From: CAUJGP01 sp964612425
Lineage (GTDB): Bacteria; Bdellovibrionota; Bdellovibrionia; Bdellovibrionales; Bdellovibrionaceae
Direction of reading: 5' to 3'
Length of the DNA: 64,000 bases
Assembly: GCA_964612425.1 (NCBI GenBank)
Contig: CAZTDX010000009.1
Location: 1-64,000, forward strand
Shown: piece by piece, positions 51,338-61,051 of the stretch
Layout of the letters: every line of letters starts with the position of its first letter
Position numbering within the stretch: position 1 is the first letter of the stretch
Notes under the pieces: generated by a model
Seen by the model: the letters and a program-made list of their open reading frames with translations, nothing else
The model's database searches: none
What the model was told of the DNA's origin: nothing
Translations under genes and position numbers: made by a program

Positions 51338-52264
51338 ATGAACCAAATTATTTTTTTAAAAACTGAACAACCTGTTTTATTATTGGAGTTTCTCCAAAAT
51401 CAATTGCTACTAAAATATGATCAAGCCCTTTTTTTGCTTCAAATAGGGGCTATTTACAGAAGTGAAAACCATCACCCTCATATAAAACCAACCGATGTCA
51501 TTTTTAAACGAGAAACTAGCCCTATTTTGTTAGAGCCAGGAACCATCTTAAGATGCCACCAAAATCCTCGCCGCTTTCCTACTCACTTTAATTGGTCTGA
51601 ACGCATTGTCTTTGAAAATGAAGATTTTATTGTGATTAATAAACCATCAGGCCTACCCTGCCAACCCAGCCTTGATAATAAGATTGAAAATGTTGTTACA
51701 CAATTATCCTTTTTTAAAAAACAAAATTTATTTATCACCCATCGGCTTGATGTAGGAACTAGCGGCCTTCTGGTTCTTGCTAAAACAAAAGAGTTTCAAG
51801 TTTTATTCAATAAATTATTAGAAAATCGGTTTATAAACAAATATTATGATACATATACTCAAGGTCCGTCTTTACATTTAGGGCTCAAAACCCATTGGAT
51901 GCAGCCCCATCCTCGATCTCCTAAAACTGTTAGCGGTCATTATATTCCAGGCTGGAAGCCTTGCGAGTTAGTAATTTTAGCTACTGAGGAGCTGGCAATA
52001 AATTTTCGTGACGACAAATTCTCTCTCAATTATTACCGTATTCAATTGCTCACAGGACGGACCCATCAAATCAGAGCCCAACTTTCCTCTATGAAAAACT
52101 TTATCTGCGGTGATATTCTTTACGGAGGGGAACCTATCGCAACAGAAAATAGTACTGATAAAAATGAAATTTATTCGCTCCAATGCTCTCAACTCGAATT
52201 CCAAGTAAATCAAAATCATTACAATTTTGAAATACCAAGATTGATCCCCCCAAGCCTAGCGTAG
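51338..52264 (+). CDS. RluA-family pseudouridine synthase
   Basis: An enzyme of about 308 residues that isomerises uridine in RNA. Core motifs: VINKPSGLPCQPS, the catalytic HRLDVGTSGLLVLAK with its Asp, NKYYDTYTQG and LLTGRTHQIRAQL. An N-terminal part (to about 85) could be a degenerate S4-like domain. The target (rRNA or tRNA) cannot be assigned. The start at 51338 is preferred over a TTG at 51305; neither has a strong ribosome site. The palindromic element D begins in the stop codon. Confidence 0.88.
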   Translation: MNQIIFLKTEQPVLLLEFLQNQLLLKYDQALFLLQIGAIYRSENHHPHIKPTDVIFKRETSPILLEPGTILRCHQNPRRFPTHFNWSERIVFENEDFIVINKPSGLPCQPSLDNKIENVVTQLSFFKKQNLFITHRLDVGTSGLLVLAKTKEFQVLFNKLLENRFINKYYDTYTQGPSLHLGLKTHWMQPHPRSPKTVSGHYIPGWKPCELVILATEELAINFRDDKFSLNYYRIQLLTGRTHQIRAQLSSMKNFICGDILYGGEPIATENSTDKNEIYSLQCSQLEFQVNQNHYNFEIPRLIPPSLA

Positions 52265-52309
52265 ACTCTTCAGTTTTCAACGAAGAAGAAGTTTTTTTCA
52301 GGCAGAGTC
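52264..52309 (-). repeat. short palindromic element (copy D of dispersed family)
   Basis: GACTCT...AGAGTC ends enclose sequence that, read on the minus strand, matches the left half of copies A and B (CTGAAAAA, then ACTTC, then CGTTGAAAA). The right half and centre are missing, so it appears to be an internally deleted copy. It starts at the last base of the pseudouridine-synthase stop codon. Confidence 0.6.
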
Positions 52310-52489
52310 GACATAAGAAAAACTTATTCTATAGATAAACCTAACTCACCGATGCAAGTTAAGAAACTTCAAGCTTGACTCAACTGGAACTCCAACGACA
52401 GACTGTTGCTGGAATGCGAGTGGCTTATTTTTTAATCATTTGCAAATAAATAAGGAAATATAAATTAACAACAACCTGGAGGGGAAATT

Positions 52490-53707
52490 ATGTTGTTGAG
52501 ACGAACGACTTTAACTTTATCATGGATGGCATTTTCGTTGGGAACTATGATGGGAACAGGAGCGATTGCTGCTCCTGTTAAAATCTTAGCTGATACCAGT
52601 TTATTAAATTCACTCGGTATTACACCTATTACTACGGATCATGATTTACAATTATCAGTAGCCGAAGTTTCAGAATATCAAGCCAACACGATTTCTCATA
52701 CCGCTCACAAATTTGGTAAGTGCGGTGGATTTGAGAGATTAACTGACGACTCTCAAATCCAAGAGTCATTTGCTTTTTTAAAACGCCAAGAAGCACAAGC
52801 AATGGCTTTTGCATTTTTGGGTAATCCAACTCCTAATGTGGCAAAAAATGCCGTCATTGAAGACGCCACAAATCAAGTTAGTGAACAAAATTTACGAGAC
52901 ACTGTTCAATGGTTGTCATCTTATCACACGCGATACCAAAGTGGTCCAAACACGAATAAACACGTCGAAGATTTAGCTGAAAAAATTCGCCAAATGCTTG
53001 CGACCCTCCCTTATCCTTATCAGGTGGAGTTGATTCAACATAAACAAACAGATCAAAAATCACTAAGAGTTCATCTCCAAGGAAAAGATCGCCCCAATGA
53101 GATCGTGGTTTTAGGTGGTCACTTGGATAGTATCAATGGTCCTGTGGCAATGGCAAAAGCTCCTGGTGCAGATGATAATGCGTCTGGATCATCGAATATT
53201 TTAGAAGCTTTAAGAATTATAGCTTTACAACCTCAGCCTTCACGCTCGATCGAATTTTTCTGGTACGCCGCTGAAGAGGTGGGTCTTGTTGGATCTAGCG
53301 AAATTGCCCAAACTTACAAGCAGTCTAAAGCCGATGTCGTTGGTGTGCTTCAATTAGATATGACGCTTTTTCCTGGAGAAGGCGAAATGGTGATGGGAGA
53401 TATGTCTGATTTTACAAATCCATGGCTTCGTGGCTACGTTAAATCACTCAATGATTTATATGTGGGTGCAAAATGGAAAGAAGGTCAGTGTGGTTATGGC
53501 TGTAGTGATCATGCTTCTTGGCACCGACAAGGTTACGCAACGGTTATGCCATTTGAAGCTACATTGGGAACAATGAATCAAAATATTCATACTAATAAAG
53601 ATCTTATCACTCCAGCACTTAACTTTAAGCACTCAGCGGCTTACGCTAAATTGGCCTTGGCCTATGCCCTAGATTATTCTAACAGCACGTTGAGACCAAG
53701 CTTCTAA
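52490..53707 (+). CDS. secreted M28 aminopeptidase
   Basis: An exported zinc aminopeptidase of 405 residues, similar to the Vibrio/Aeromonas leucyl aminopeptidase. Signal peptide 1-28 (ending AIAAP), propeptide to about 120, then the M28 catalytic domain with two-zinc ligands: GGHLDS (His), GADDNASGS (Asp), YAAEEVGLVGS (Glu-Glu), LQLDMT (Asp) and SDHASWHRQGY (His). A Cys pair CGYGC before SDHASW matches the family disulfide. GGAGGGG lies 5 nt before the ATG. A strong terminator follows. Confidence 0.93.
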   Translation: MLLRRTTLTLSWMAFSLGTMMGTGAIAAPVKILADTSLLNSLGITPITTDHDLQLSVAEVSEYQANTISHTAHKFGKCGGFERLTDDSQIQESFAFLKRQEAQAMAFAFLGNPTPNVAKNAVIEDATNQVSEQNLRDTVQWLSSYHTRYQSGPNTNKHVEDLAEKIRQMLATLPYPYQVELIQHKQTDQKSLRVHLQGKDRPNEIVVLGGHLDSINGPVAMAKAPGADDNASGSSNILEALRIIALQPQPSRSIEFFWYAAEEVGLVGSSEIAQTYKQSKADVVGVLQLDMTLFPGEGEMVMGDMSDFTNPWLRGYVKSLNDLYVGAKWKEGQCGYGCSDHASWHRQGYATVMPFEATLGTMNQNIHTNKDLITPALNFKHSAAYAKLALAYALDYSNSTLRPSF

Positions 53708-53751
53708 TTTAAAATTTATTAAATAAATTTTATTGATTGATCATTACTCTT

Positions 53752-53789
53752 TCCCCCTGCTTAAAGGATTAAGTATGGGGGATTTTTTT
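53752..53789 (+). terminator. intrinsic terminator of M28 peptidase gene
   Basis: Stem TCCCCC / GGGGGA with an inner CTTA/TAAG pairing, followed by seven T on the plus strand, 45 nt after the peptidase stop. It reaches 2 nt into the convergent ddl stop region. Confidence 0.88.
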
Positions 53790-54921
53790 AAGTCTCATCA
53801 GAAATAAATGAAGTTTGAAGTGAATTTTTTTCCTTATGATGTTCAAAAGCCAATTGAATCAAATGCTCCAGAAGTTGCGAATACGCAATTCCACTCGCTG
53901 CCCATAGCTTCGGGTACATACTTATTTTGGTAAAACCTGGAATGGTATTAATTTCATTCAAATAAAGTTTTCCAGTCACACGATCTAAGAAAAAATCCAC
54001 ACGGGCCATTCCACGACACTCAATCGCTTTAAAAGCTCGAATGGAGTAATCTTGAATTTGAGAAATCAGTTCCGCACTTAAATTTTTGGCTGGAATTTCC
54101 AGTAAGGCCCCATTCTCATCGATGTATTTAGCTTCATAACTATAAAATTCGTGTTGAGGAATGATTTCACCCACAATACTGGCTTTAGGTTCAAAGTTTC
54201 CTAAAACAGAGCACTCTAATTCCCGAGCAGGGATAAACTTTTCGGCGAGGATTTTAGTATCAAATTGAAAAGCATTATCAATTTTTGCCAAAGCTTCATC
54301 TTTAGTTTTAATTTTATGGACACCAACAGAAGATCCCATATTGGCGGGCTTAACAAAAAGAGGTAGGCCCAATTTCTCAATCAATAAATTCACAAAGTGA
54401 TTTTTATCTCTAAAGTATTCATGTTTACGAACTACCAAGGTAGGGACAACCGGAATACCCTCTAACTGAAAGAGTTTGCGCGAAAGCTCTTTGTCCATCC
54501 CAAGGGCTGAACCAATAACCCCAGAGCCCACATAAGGGATATTACTTAGTTCTAAGAGACCTTGAAGGGTACCGTCTTCGCCGTGAGGGCCGTGCAGGAT
54601 GGGCATTATCACATCAAAGTGATGAGGCGACGTTGGTCCATCTAAGCTGACTATTTGCACTTCATTTTGGTAAGGAATTAAGGTGATGGATTCTTTTTCT
54701 TGATTGAGTTTAATTAAACGAGGGTTTTCACTATTAGCTAAGATCTTTGCCTCTGATGGTCTTGTCCAGCGGCCACTTTTGTCGATCCCAATGAGGGTAA
54801 CCTCAAACTTTGATTTATCTAAGGCATTAAAAACAGAGACGGCTGAAGAGATACTAACTTCATGCTCTCCCGATTTTCCTCCAAATAAGATGGCCACACG
54901 AACTTTTTGATTATTTGTCAT
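53788..54921 (-). CDS. ddl: D-alanine--D-alanine ligase
   Basis: An ATP-grasp enzyme of 377 residues that makes D-Ala-D-Ala for peptidoglycan. Motifs: AILFGGKSGEHEVSISSA, LHGPHGEDGTLQGLLELSNIPYVG, FVKPANMGSSVGVHKI, ELECSVLGN, and CRGMARVDFFLDR...LNEINTIPGFTKISMYPKLW. The omega-loop with Tyr (HEFYSYEAKYID) suggests D-Ala rather than D-lactate specificity. Single gene. Confidence 0.95.
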   Translation of the reverse strand: MTNNQKVRVAILFGGKSGEHEVSISSAVSVFNALDKSKFEVTLIGIDKSGRWTRPSEAKILANSENPRLIKLNQEKESITLIPYQNEVQIVSLDGPTSPHHFDVIMPILHGPHGEDGTLQGLLELSNIPYVGSGVIGSALGMDKELSRKLFQLEGIPVVPTLVVRKHEYFRDKNHFVNLLIEKLGLPLFVKPANMGSSVGVHKIKTKDEALAKIDNAFQFDTKILAEKFIPARELECSVLGNFEPKASIVGEIIPQHEFYSYEAKYIDENGALLEIPAKNLSAELISQIQDYSIRAFKAIECRGMARVDFFLDRVTGKLYLNEINTIPGFTKISMYPKLWAASGIAYSQLLEHLIQLAFEHHKEKNSLQTSFISDET

Positions 54922-55100
54922 TTCATTTCACACTTTTAATTGATTTTGGTCGTTTACTTCTAACATCTTGGCATGAAAAATAAAAACAAGGCAACTAGAA
55001 TTTCAAAAAGAACCATTCCTGTCACTTTGACTAAATTATAACAGGTGAAGACTAAATAAAAATAGTGTAGGTTATATCCTTCTAAAAATGAGGTTAACGA

Positions 55101-57146
55101 ATGAGCGTCAATAAAAGTAAGATTCTCTTTAGTGTTCTTTATCAATTAGCCGTGCTTCTCCTTTTAACAACCTTTCCTAAATATGTGTTTGCAGTGGATG
55201 CAGTTCGCATGGAGTTAGTTCCAATTGATGCAGCGTCAATCAATTGCAGTCGAACATTTTATAAAAGTACTTCTGAACATAAAAACACCATCTTTTTTAA
55301 TCCTAAAATCGTTCCAGGCTCTGGCCCTACTGAAAATGGTAGGGCTCAATCTAAAACGGTGGACGTTATAAAAAAACTAAACGGCAAGTATATTGTAACC
55401 CTTTATCTTTATTTTCCTAGAACTGAGAATGAAGTGAACTATGGGACCACAGAAAAGCGTTCTAACAGCAATGATCGTTGTGATTTTGCTGAAGTTAAAA
55501 AATCATTAAATAAAAAAGCTACCGAAGAAAATAAGATAGAAATTATTGCACCCCTCCCCGTAACTTCCATTAATATGGTCCTTTCTGGAATCAAAAGTAT
55601 CGGACATTCTGAATTCCAATCGTCTAACACAAATCCCGATTCGAAAAAATATCCCTTTTTAAACATGCCCACATTAGAAGATTACTTTGGAGAAGCCGTT
55701 CCGATTTATTTTGAACTCAATGATGAAGAATACAAAACATTTTTTTCAAATATCACTTCCGAATCTGGGTTAAAAGCCCATGTTTATTTATTTTTTGAAA
55801 GCAGAAAGCGCAACAGCTCAATCAGTGTAACCTTTGATGGTAGTCAAATTAGTTCTCTCATTAAGGCAAATATTGCAGGAACCAAAGGAATCTTTAGTGG
55901 TGATTTAGAGGCTAAATTAAAAAATATATTTACCAATAAATCTGTAATAATTGAGGCTGAGGAGGGCATTGACGGAAATGATAATAAAGAAATCCTACAG
56001 AAAGTCGTAGATGAAGCTCTTTCCTTTATCAAAACTAAAACATCCGATAGTAAAGAATCTGCAAAAAGCGATAATAAAATTACTTCGCCTTTGAAAGTAA
56101 GTCTAGTGGCAGAGCAAATTAAAGAATTCACAAAAAGCGAATTCAAATACACAAACTATAAAGCCCCTTCTGAATCTACAGCTAAAACCACACTGACCTT
56201 TAGAGTTTCTCGAATGCCAGACCCCAATTCAGTTGAAGTTATTGTAAAACAAAGAACACCCGCAAAAACTTTACCTTATGAATTAAAAAAGAATGAAACA
56301 ATCGAAATTAGTCCCCTATTTTATAGTGAAGATGCTATCACTTATTCCAAAGAATATCACTACCTGCCATGGGAAGATATTTCCTCGATGGGATTGAGTA
56401 ATAAGTTTACTATTTTAGCTGACACTGATTATGAAATAAAAAAATCAGAAAAGGAAAATGGGAATATCTTTCACAATGCCGCAGAACTAACTCCAGCAAT
56501 AAAGACTGCCATTTTGAATGGAAAATCTATTTTTTTCAAATATAGTTTTGTTAGAATTAAAAGAGTAGCCATTCATTCTCAAATTAGTTCCTATGAGTAC
56601 GATGATATTAAAAACTTTGATATGAATGACTTTTATGATGTCTTATTTTCATTTTCCAAAATCAATCATACTATAAAGTATTCTGCAAAAACAATACTTG
56701 CTGAAAAAAATAAGTGGACGGCAGTGTTTGATAAAGATCGGCTTGTATTAAGAATAACGGCTCATCAGGACCTAGGCAACATTATGTTGTACCCTCACTT
56801 TAAAAAAATCAAACAGAAACCTGAAGAAAAGCCTGAAGTGAAATCCCCTAAGGCTGACAGTGATAAATCTATAAACTTAACCAGCGCTGCATTGCCTATT
56901 CAGGAAAAACCAAAGGTCCAACCAATTAACTGTAATTTAAATGAGAATTTAACAAAAGAAGAAATTAATCGGTGCACAAATATACCTAAGTTAGTCACAG
57001 ATAGCGTGGGGATGGTAAGGATTAATGTTAGAACAGGTGAGAGAGAAATTATGAGCGAACTTATTTTAAATTACGATAATGATCCTGCTTATATTGAAAA
57101 AAGCTCAAGAATAAAAATTTACTACCCTCATCTCAACGGAGAATAA
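55101..57146 (+). CDS. large secreted protein, unknown function
   Basis: A 681-residue exported protein I do not recognise. The signal peptide spans about residues 1-32 (LYQLAVLLLLTTFPKYVFA). The mature part is Lys/Ser/Glu-rich with predicted alternating beta strands and few Cys (INCSRTFY near the start, PINCNLNENL and RCTNI near the end). A Lys/Pro/Glu-rich linker (KQKPEEKPEVKSPKAD, about 568-590) separates the main body from a short C-terminal segment. GAGG lies 7 nt before the ATG. No adjacent co-directional gene. Confidence 0.7.
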   Translation: MSVNKSKILFSVLYQLAVLLLLTTFPKYVFAVDAVRMELVPIDAASINCSRTFYKSTSEHKNTIFFNPKIVPGSGPTENGRAQSKTVDVIKKLNGKYIVTLYLYFPRTENEVNYGTTEKRSNSNDRCDFAEVKKSLNKKATEENKIEIIAPLPVTSINMVLSGIKSIGHSEFQSSNTNPDSKKYPFLNMPTLEDYFGEAVPIYFELNDEEYKTFFSNITSESGLKAHVYLFFESRKRNSSISVTFDGSQISSLIKANIAGTKGIFSGDLEAKLKNIFTNKSVIIEAEEGIDGNDNKEILQKVVDEALSFIKTKTSDSKESAKSDNKITSPLKVSLVAEQIKEFTKSEFKYTNYKAPSESTAKTTLTFRVSRMPDPNSVEVIVKQRTPAKTLPYELKKNETIEISPLFYSEDAITYSKEYHYLPWEDISSMGLSNKFTILADTDYEIKKSEKENGNIFHNAAELTPAIKTAILNGKSIFFKYSFVRIKRVAIHSQISSYEYDDIKNFDMNDFYDVLFSFSKINHTIKYSAKTILAEKNKWTAVFDKDRLVLRITAHQDLGNIMLYPHFKKIKQKPEEKPEVKSPKADSDKSINLTSAALPIQEKPKVQPINCNLNENLTKEEINRCTNIPKLVTDSVGMVRINVRTGEREIMSELILNYDNDPAYIEKSSRIKIYYPHLNGE

Positions 57147-57185
57147 TTCATTTATACTCTAGTATTGAAATTAGGTCTGCTAATG

Positions 57186-57689
57186 TTAATTTTTTATAGT
57201 CATTAATTTTTGAATTTTTGAAAACCACTGACTTAAATGGATTTTTTCAGAAGATGAGAGAGAATTCATACAAATATTTTCATTGGTGACTTTAAGCTCG
57301 TTTTCAATTGAGGTGTGGATTAATTCAACTTCACAATTTTCTGTGCTTGCACGCTTTGAATGAGTTATCGAATCAAAATGCATGATCTGGTTAACTTCAG
57401 AGATGTAATTAGAATATTCATTTTGAGACAAGCGTACTTTTTGAACCCCTTTTCCTGGCACATTATAACTCAGCATATAGATCTTACGATGGTCCACATC
57501 AAGTTCTAAGAACTGAGGACCATCGTTTCCAATATGAGCTTGATTGATAAAATCGCTTTTAATAATCTTTACTGCAGAAAGTGAAAGATCAGAAATTAGA
57601 GTCAGTAAGAAGAAAAAGAATAGCTTGATATAAATTCTTTTGAAGTTGAGTTTACTTGCCTGTTGCTTAAATTGCTTTTTCTTTTCCAT
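57186..57689 (-). CDS. small exported protein, unknown function
   Basis: A 167-residue protein with a basic N-region (MEKKKQFKQQASKLNFKR) and a hydrophobic segment (IYIKLFFFFLLTLISDLSLS), so it is either secreted or anchored by its N-terminus. The mature part is mixed and has a late Cys pair (ENCEVELI ... ENICMN). The size and late Cys pair recall the small secreted protein at 20219-20650. It converges on the 55101-57146 gene; association is unproven. Confidence 0.6.
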   Translation of the reverse strand: MEKKKQFKQQASKLNFKRIYIKLFFFFLLTLISDLSLSAVKIIKSDFINQAHIGNDGPQFLELDVDHRKIYMLSYNVPGKGVQKVRLSQNEYSNYISEVNQIMHFDSITHSKRASTENCEVELIHTSIENELKVTNENICMNSLSSSEKIHLSQWFSKIQKLMTIKN

Positions 57690-57917
57690 ATTTTTATTTT
57701 CTGCAAAAAAAAAGCCAAAACTAAAAAAAACTAATAATTAAATAAATTTTATATAATATCTCTATCTCATTGAATTTATTTAATATTCCCATGATTAATG
57801 CTAAATAATGCTATCCCTTGAGTGAACAAAATTTGTAAAAGACAATTTTAGTCAGACAGTTGGCATACTTTTAAATCTCAAAATGAAACAAAGGGGAACT
57901 GTTGGCAGATCGGGGTT

Positions 57918-60029
57918 TTATTTCTTTTCCCAAACGGTTACTTCTGAGATTGTGTGTTGGAATTTTCGCTTTGTTTCTCGAATGACAAAAGGAACTGATA
58001 TTGGTTCTTTAATTAAATTAAAATTCTTACCTAGAATTTCTTTTAAGCCATCAAAAGTAGTAAAACTTTCTCCATCACGCTTATACCCACCAATCCAAAA
58101 GTCCTTCTTGGTATGTTCTTCCATCCAAGTATATGGGGAGGCAATCATTAATAATCCCTTTTTATTTAATCTTGTATGAATTGAATTTAAGAACTTTGCT
58201 GGATCATAGAGTCTATCAATAAGATTGGCAGCAAGAATAAAGTCAAAGTCAGAAAATGAATCTTTTAAATTACAAGCGTCACCCTGATAAAAAGAAACTT
58301 TATTTTTTACAAAATCTAAATTGAGATTATTGAGACTTCGCTCTCTATAGGTAACAAGTTCACCTTCTTCAGTGAGAGAATAACGTAAAACTCCCTCCTG
58401 AGCTAACTTCACGCCTTGACCAATAAACCGTGCCGAAAAATCAACACCAATAACCTGATCAAAATGACGAGCGAGTTCAAAAGTCGCACGTCCTGACGCA
58501 CATCCAAGATCCAGTGCTTTTCCTGATGGGCGGTTTTCCATCACTGAAATTGCTAAATCAGCAAGAGCTTTTGGAAAATTTGGCACATTAAAGTAGGTAT
58601 CACCGTAGTGGAACTCAGCATACTCAGACAACAGTTTATCAGCTTCATAATGAGAGGTTATCTTTGGAGAATCATTATCTGAAACAATATAACGAAATCC
58701 AGCATGTTGAAAAAAATGGCGACGAAAGGCATACCTTGACGATCGCAAAGTTTCATTTCCACATGAAATCCAAGAGCCTCCCTTAATCAAATTATGTTTA
58801 GTATCAAACGTTGGAGTTGTAAAATCGTCATAAAGGGGATGAACATCAAAGCCTTCAAAGGGGTAAATAGGTGTTTCAGTCCACTGCCAAACATTTCCAA
58901 TAACGTCATAAAAATCGCCATGGGAAAAGGTGTCTACAGGCATACTTGAGGCATAATGATTCAAGTGTAAATTCGCTGAAACTTCGGGATTATTATTATC
59001 ACTGTTTAATTTTGAAAAATCATAGAGGCGATACCATTCGTCCTCAGTTGGTAAGCGAACATTTAAACCGGAATTGAGTTTTTTCCATTGGCAAAAAGCT
59101 TTAGCCTCATGATAGTTGACCTCAACAGGCCAATTCCATGGCATGGGAATCTCCTCGGTCATGGTACGAAATTGCCATTGAGAATTATTTTTTTTCCAAA
59201 ACGTGGGATGCTGAGCTTGAGTAAAATTTCTCCAAGCCAACCCTTCCTCTTGCCAAAGTTCATCTCTTTGATAACCACGATCTTCTACAAAAAATAAAAA
59301 TTCTTTATTACTTACTAAAAATTGGCTCGTCTTAAACGAAGCTACATGGGAGGAATGAAAGCCATATTCATTATCCCAACCATAATGGAAATGATTAGCT
59401 CTCGTTTTATTTAATTCTATGACCCCATCCGAAACAAAGAGCAATTTATTTTCTTGCGCTGGACCAGAACTTAAACAAGGGGGCCAATCTTCATGAGATT
59501 GAACATACTTAATGTCATGCTGGCGAATAAGAACAGAAGAAGTTTCTAAATGAATTTGTTCATGCTCGATGCCCATTATGATTGGCCACCATGGAGTTTC
59601 CCAAGTTATGGGAAGTTCCATTGGCAACGTTTGAATTAATTGATCAACAATGTTTCGCATTTGTACGCGGTACTGATAAACCTCACTCACCTTTGGCCAA
59701 TGATAGTTTTTTGTATCAAGATCATCCCAACTCATTTCATCCACACCCACCGCAAACATAGACTCAAATAATGGATTGATACGTTCTTTGATGAGTCCAG
59801 CGAGAGTGAGTTTGTTTATAAAAAATGTCGCCGTATGACCGTAATAAAAAATAAGTGGGTGGCGTAAAGAAATCGGCTTTTTATAATAAGCCTCATCGCT
59901 TCGTAGAGTTTTAAAAAGCGACTCATATCGATCTTGTGTTTGATGAAAATAACCTCTGATTTCGGAACGTTTAAGTTCAGTATCAGTGCCTGTTAAGGTT
60001 GGGGTTCGGTAAAGTAAAGGCTTCATCAT
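57918..60029 (-). CDS. ovoA: 5-histidylcysteine sulfoxide synthase/methyltransferase OvoA
   Basis: OvoA couples histidine and cysteine with oxygen and then helps N-methylate the imidazole on the way to ovothiol A, an antioxidant thiol. About 703 residues in three parts: DinB-like domain with the iron His (YYGHTATFF H65; GIEHEQIHLETSSVLIRQ H156 and H160), FGE-sulfatase-like domain (about 225-440; WQWTETPIYPFEG, GGSWISCGNETLRSSRYAFRRHF), and a C-terminal SAM methyltransferase (ALDLGCASGRATFELA). AVGVDEMSWDDLD is an OvoA hallmark. The partner lyase OvoB is not in the window. The start is uncertain: 60029 fits the family N-terminus, the frame extends to 60068. Confidence 0.9.
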   Translation of the reverse strand: MMKPLLYRTPTLTGTDTELKRSEIRGYFHQTQDRYESLFKTLRSDEAYYKKPISLRHPLIFYYGHTATFFINKLTLAGLIKERINPLFESMFAVGVDEMSWDDLDTKNYHWPKVSEVYQYRVQMRNIVDQLIQTLPMELPITWETPWWPIIMGIEHEQIHLETSSVLIRQHDIKYVQSHEDWPPCLSSGPAQENKLLFVSDGVIELNKTRANHFHYGWDNEYGFHSSHVASFKTSQFLVSNKEFLFFVEDRGYQRDELWQEEGLAWRNFTQAQHPTFWKKNNSQWQFRTMTEEIPMPWNWPVEVNYHEAKAFCQWKKLNSGLNVRLPTEDEWYRLYDFSKLNSDNNNPEVSANLHLNHYASSMPVDTFSHGDFYDVIGNVWQWTETPIYPFEGFDVHPLYDDFTTPTFDTKHNLIKGGSWISCGNETLRSSRYAFRRHFFQHAGFRYIVSDNDSPKITSHYEADKLLSEYAEFHYGDTYFNVPNFPKALADLAISVMENRPSGKALDLGCASGRATFELARHFDQVIGVDFSARFIGQGVKLAQEGVLRYSLTEEGELVTYRERSLNNLNLDFVKNKVSFYQGDACNLKDSFSDFDFILAANLIDRLYDPAKFLNSIHTRLNKKGLLMIASPYTWMEEHTKKDFWIGGYKRDGESFTTFDGLKEILGKNFNLIKEPISVPFVIRETKRKFQHTISEVTVWEKK

Positions 60030-60104
60030 ATTGATGCGGATGATGAAGCAATTTAAGTTCGAATTCAATTAAAACTTAACACACAGAATTTTTGTCGTGA
60101 GTTT

Positions 60105-60449
60105 TTATTCTTCAACGGTGAAATCAGCATCTATGACTGGGCCTTGATTAACTTGATTGTGCCGCTTTGGTGATCTGTAGACTTTACGCTTAAAGATTAT
60201 TTTTTCTGACGACTCGCCGCTTAACGCAATAATCCAGCTTATGATGACCAAGAAGGGATTGGTTTCCCAGTATGAAATTGTGGCAAGGACCGCGACTAAA
60301 ATTCGTGGCGCAAATATAAATCCAAGCCACCAGAGTAGCCCCCCAAATTCTATGCTATGAAAAATAAGACCAGAAATAAGAAGAGTTAGCCGAGGAAAAA
60401 GCGTAATAAAGAATAAAAAAATAAATCCATGATTTGAAAAAAAATCCAT
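60105..60449 (-). CDS. small membrane protein
   Basis: A 114-residue unrecognised inner-membrane protein with about three hydrophobic helices (FIFLFFITLFPRLTLLISGLIF, LLWWLGFIFAPRILVAVLATI, FLVIISWIIALSG) and a polar C-terminal tail of about 35 residues (KIIFKRKVYRSPKRHN..., ending acidic). It lies 36 nt upstream of ovoA on the same strand, so it may share its transcript. Confidence 0.65.
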   Translation of the reverse strand: MDFFSNHGFIFLFFITLFPRLTLLISGLIFHSIEFGGLLWWLGFIFAPRILVAVLATISYWETNPFLVIISWIIALSGESSEKIIFKRKVYRSPKRHNQVNQGPVIDADFTVEE

Positions 60450-60543
60450 TTTGAGAATCCTAAATTAAGTTGGAAGCCTCTTATATAGTACTAATGAAGA
60501 ACTCTTATAAGCAAATATTATGATACATCAATTAAAAATTGAA

Positions 60544-60906
60544 TTAATGACAATTAAGTTTGGCAAGAGGCTTTAAATTACACTTGAGATTTTCACCATT
60601 AAATAATTGAGCGGTTTTTTGCCGAGTATTATAAATCAACGAAAATCTTTTATCTTTTAACTGAGCAAATCGAAAATAGGAGCTCTCATTTTGGCAAACA
60701 GGGAAAGTTAAAGTTAGAGGGTTAGAGAGGGGTTTACTTTCAAGATAGAGCGTGGCCGTAGCTCTCGAAAGATTTAAATTTACCCTAAACTTGCGATCTA
60801 AAGTTTTGCATGTGACATTAACCGATTTAACAATTCTACCATGAGAGGGAAATGATCCTAATATTACCAAAAGTAATAAAATGATTCCAATAATACCTGC
60901 CTTCAT
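60544..60906 (-). CDS. small secreted Cys-containing protein
   Basis: A 120-residue unrecognised protein with a signal peptide (AGIIGIILLLLVILGSFPSHG) and four Cys in the mature part (VTCKTL, FPVCQNE, NLKCNL, LNCH at the end), enough for two disulfides. Mostly beta strand by pattern. GGAG 5-8 nt before the ATG. It lies about 94 nt upstream of the small membrane-protein gene on the same strand. Confidence 0.65.
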   Translation of the reverse strand: MKAGIIGIILLLLVILGSFPSHGRIVKSVNVTCKTLDRKFRVNLNLSRATATLYLESKPLSNPLTLTFPVCQNESSYFRFAQLKDKRFSLIYNTRQKTAQLFNGENLKCNLKPLAKLNCH

Positions 60907-61051
60907 AAACGCTCCTCATAATACCCCCAATAACAAAACAGTGTTACATCGTCGGACAATATAAATTATTTTTATTTAAATTTAAACTGTTATATTTTAG
61001 ACAAAAAAGTGACATTTTTGGGTAAAATTCGGACCATAATTGACCCTCATG

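Noticed and set aside
55324..55352. GCCCTAC...GTAGGGC hairpin
   Set aside because: It lies inside the coding sequence of the large secreted protein, is short, and has no T-run.
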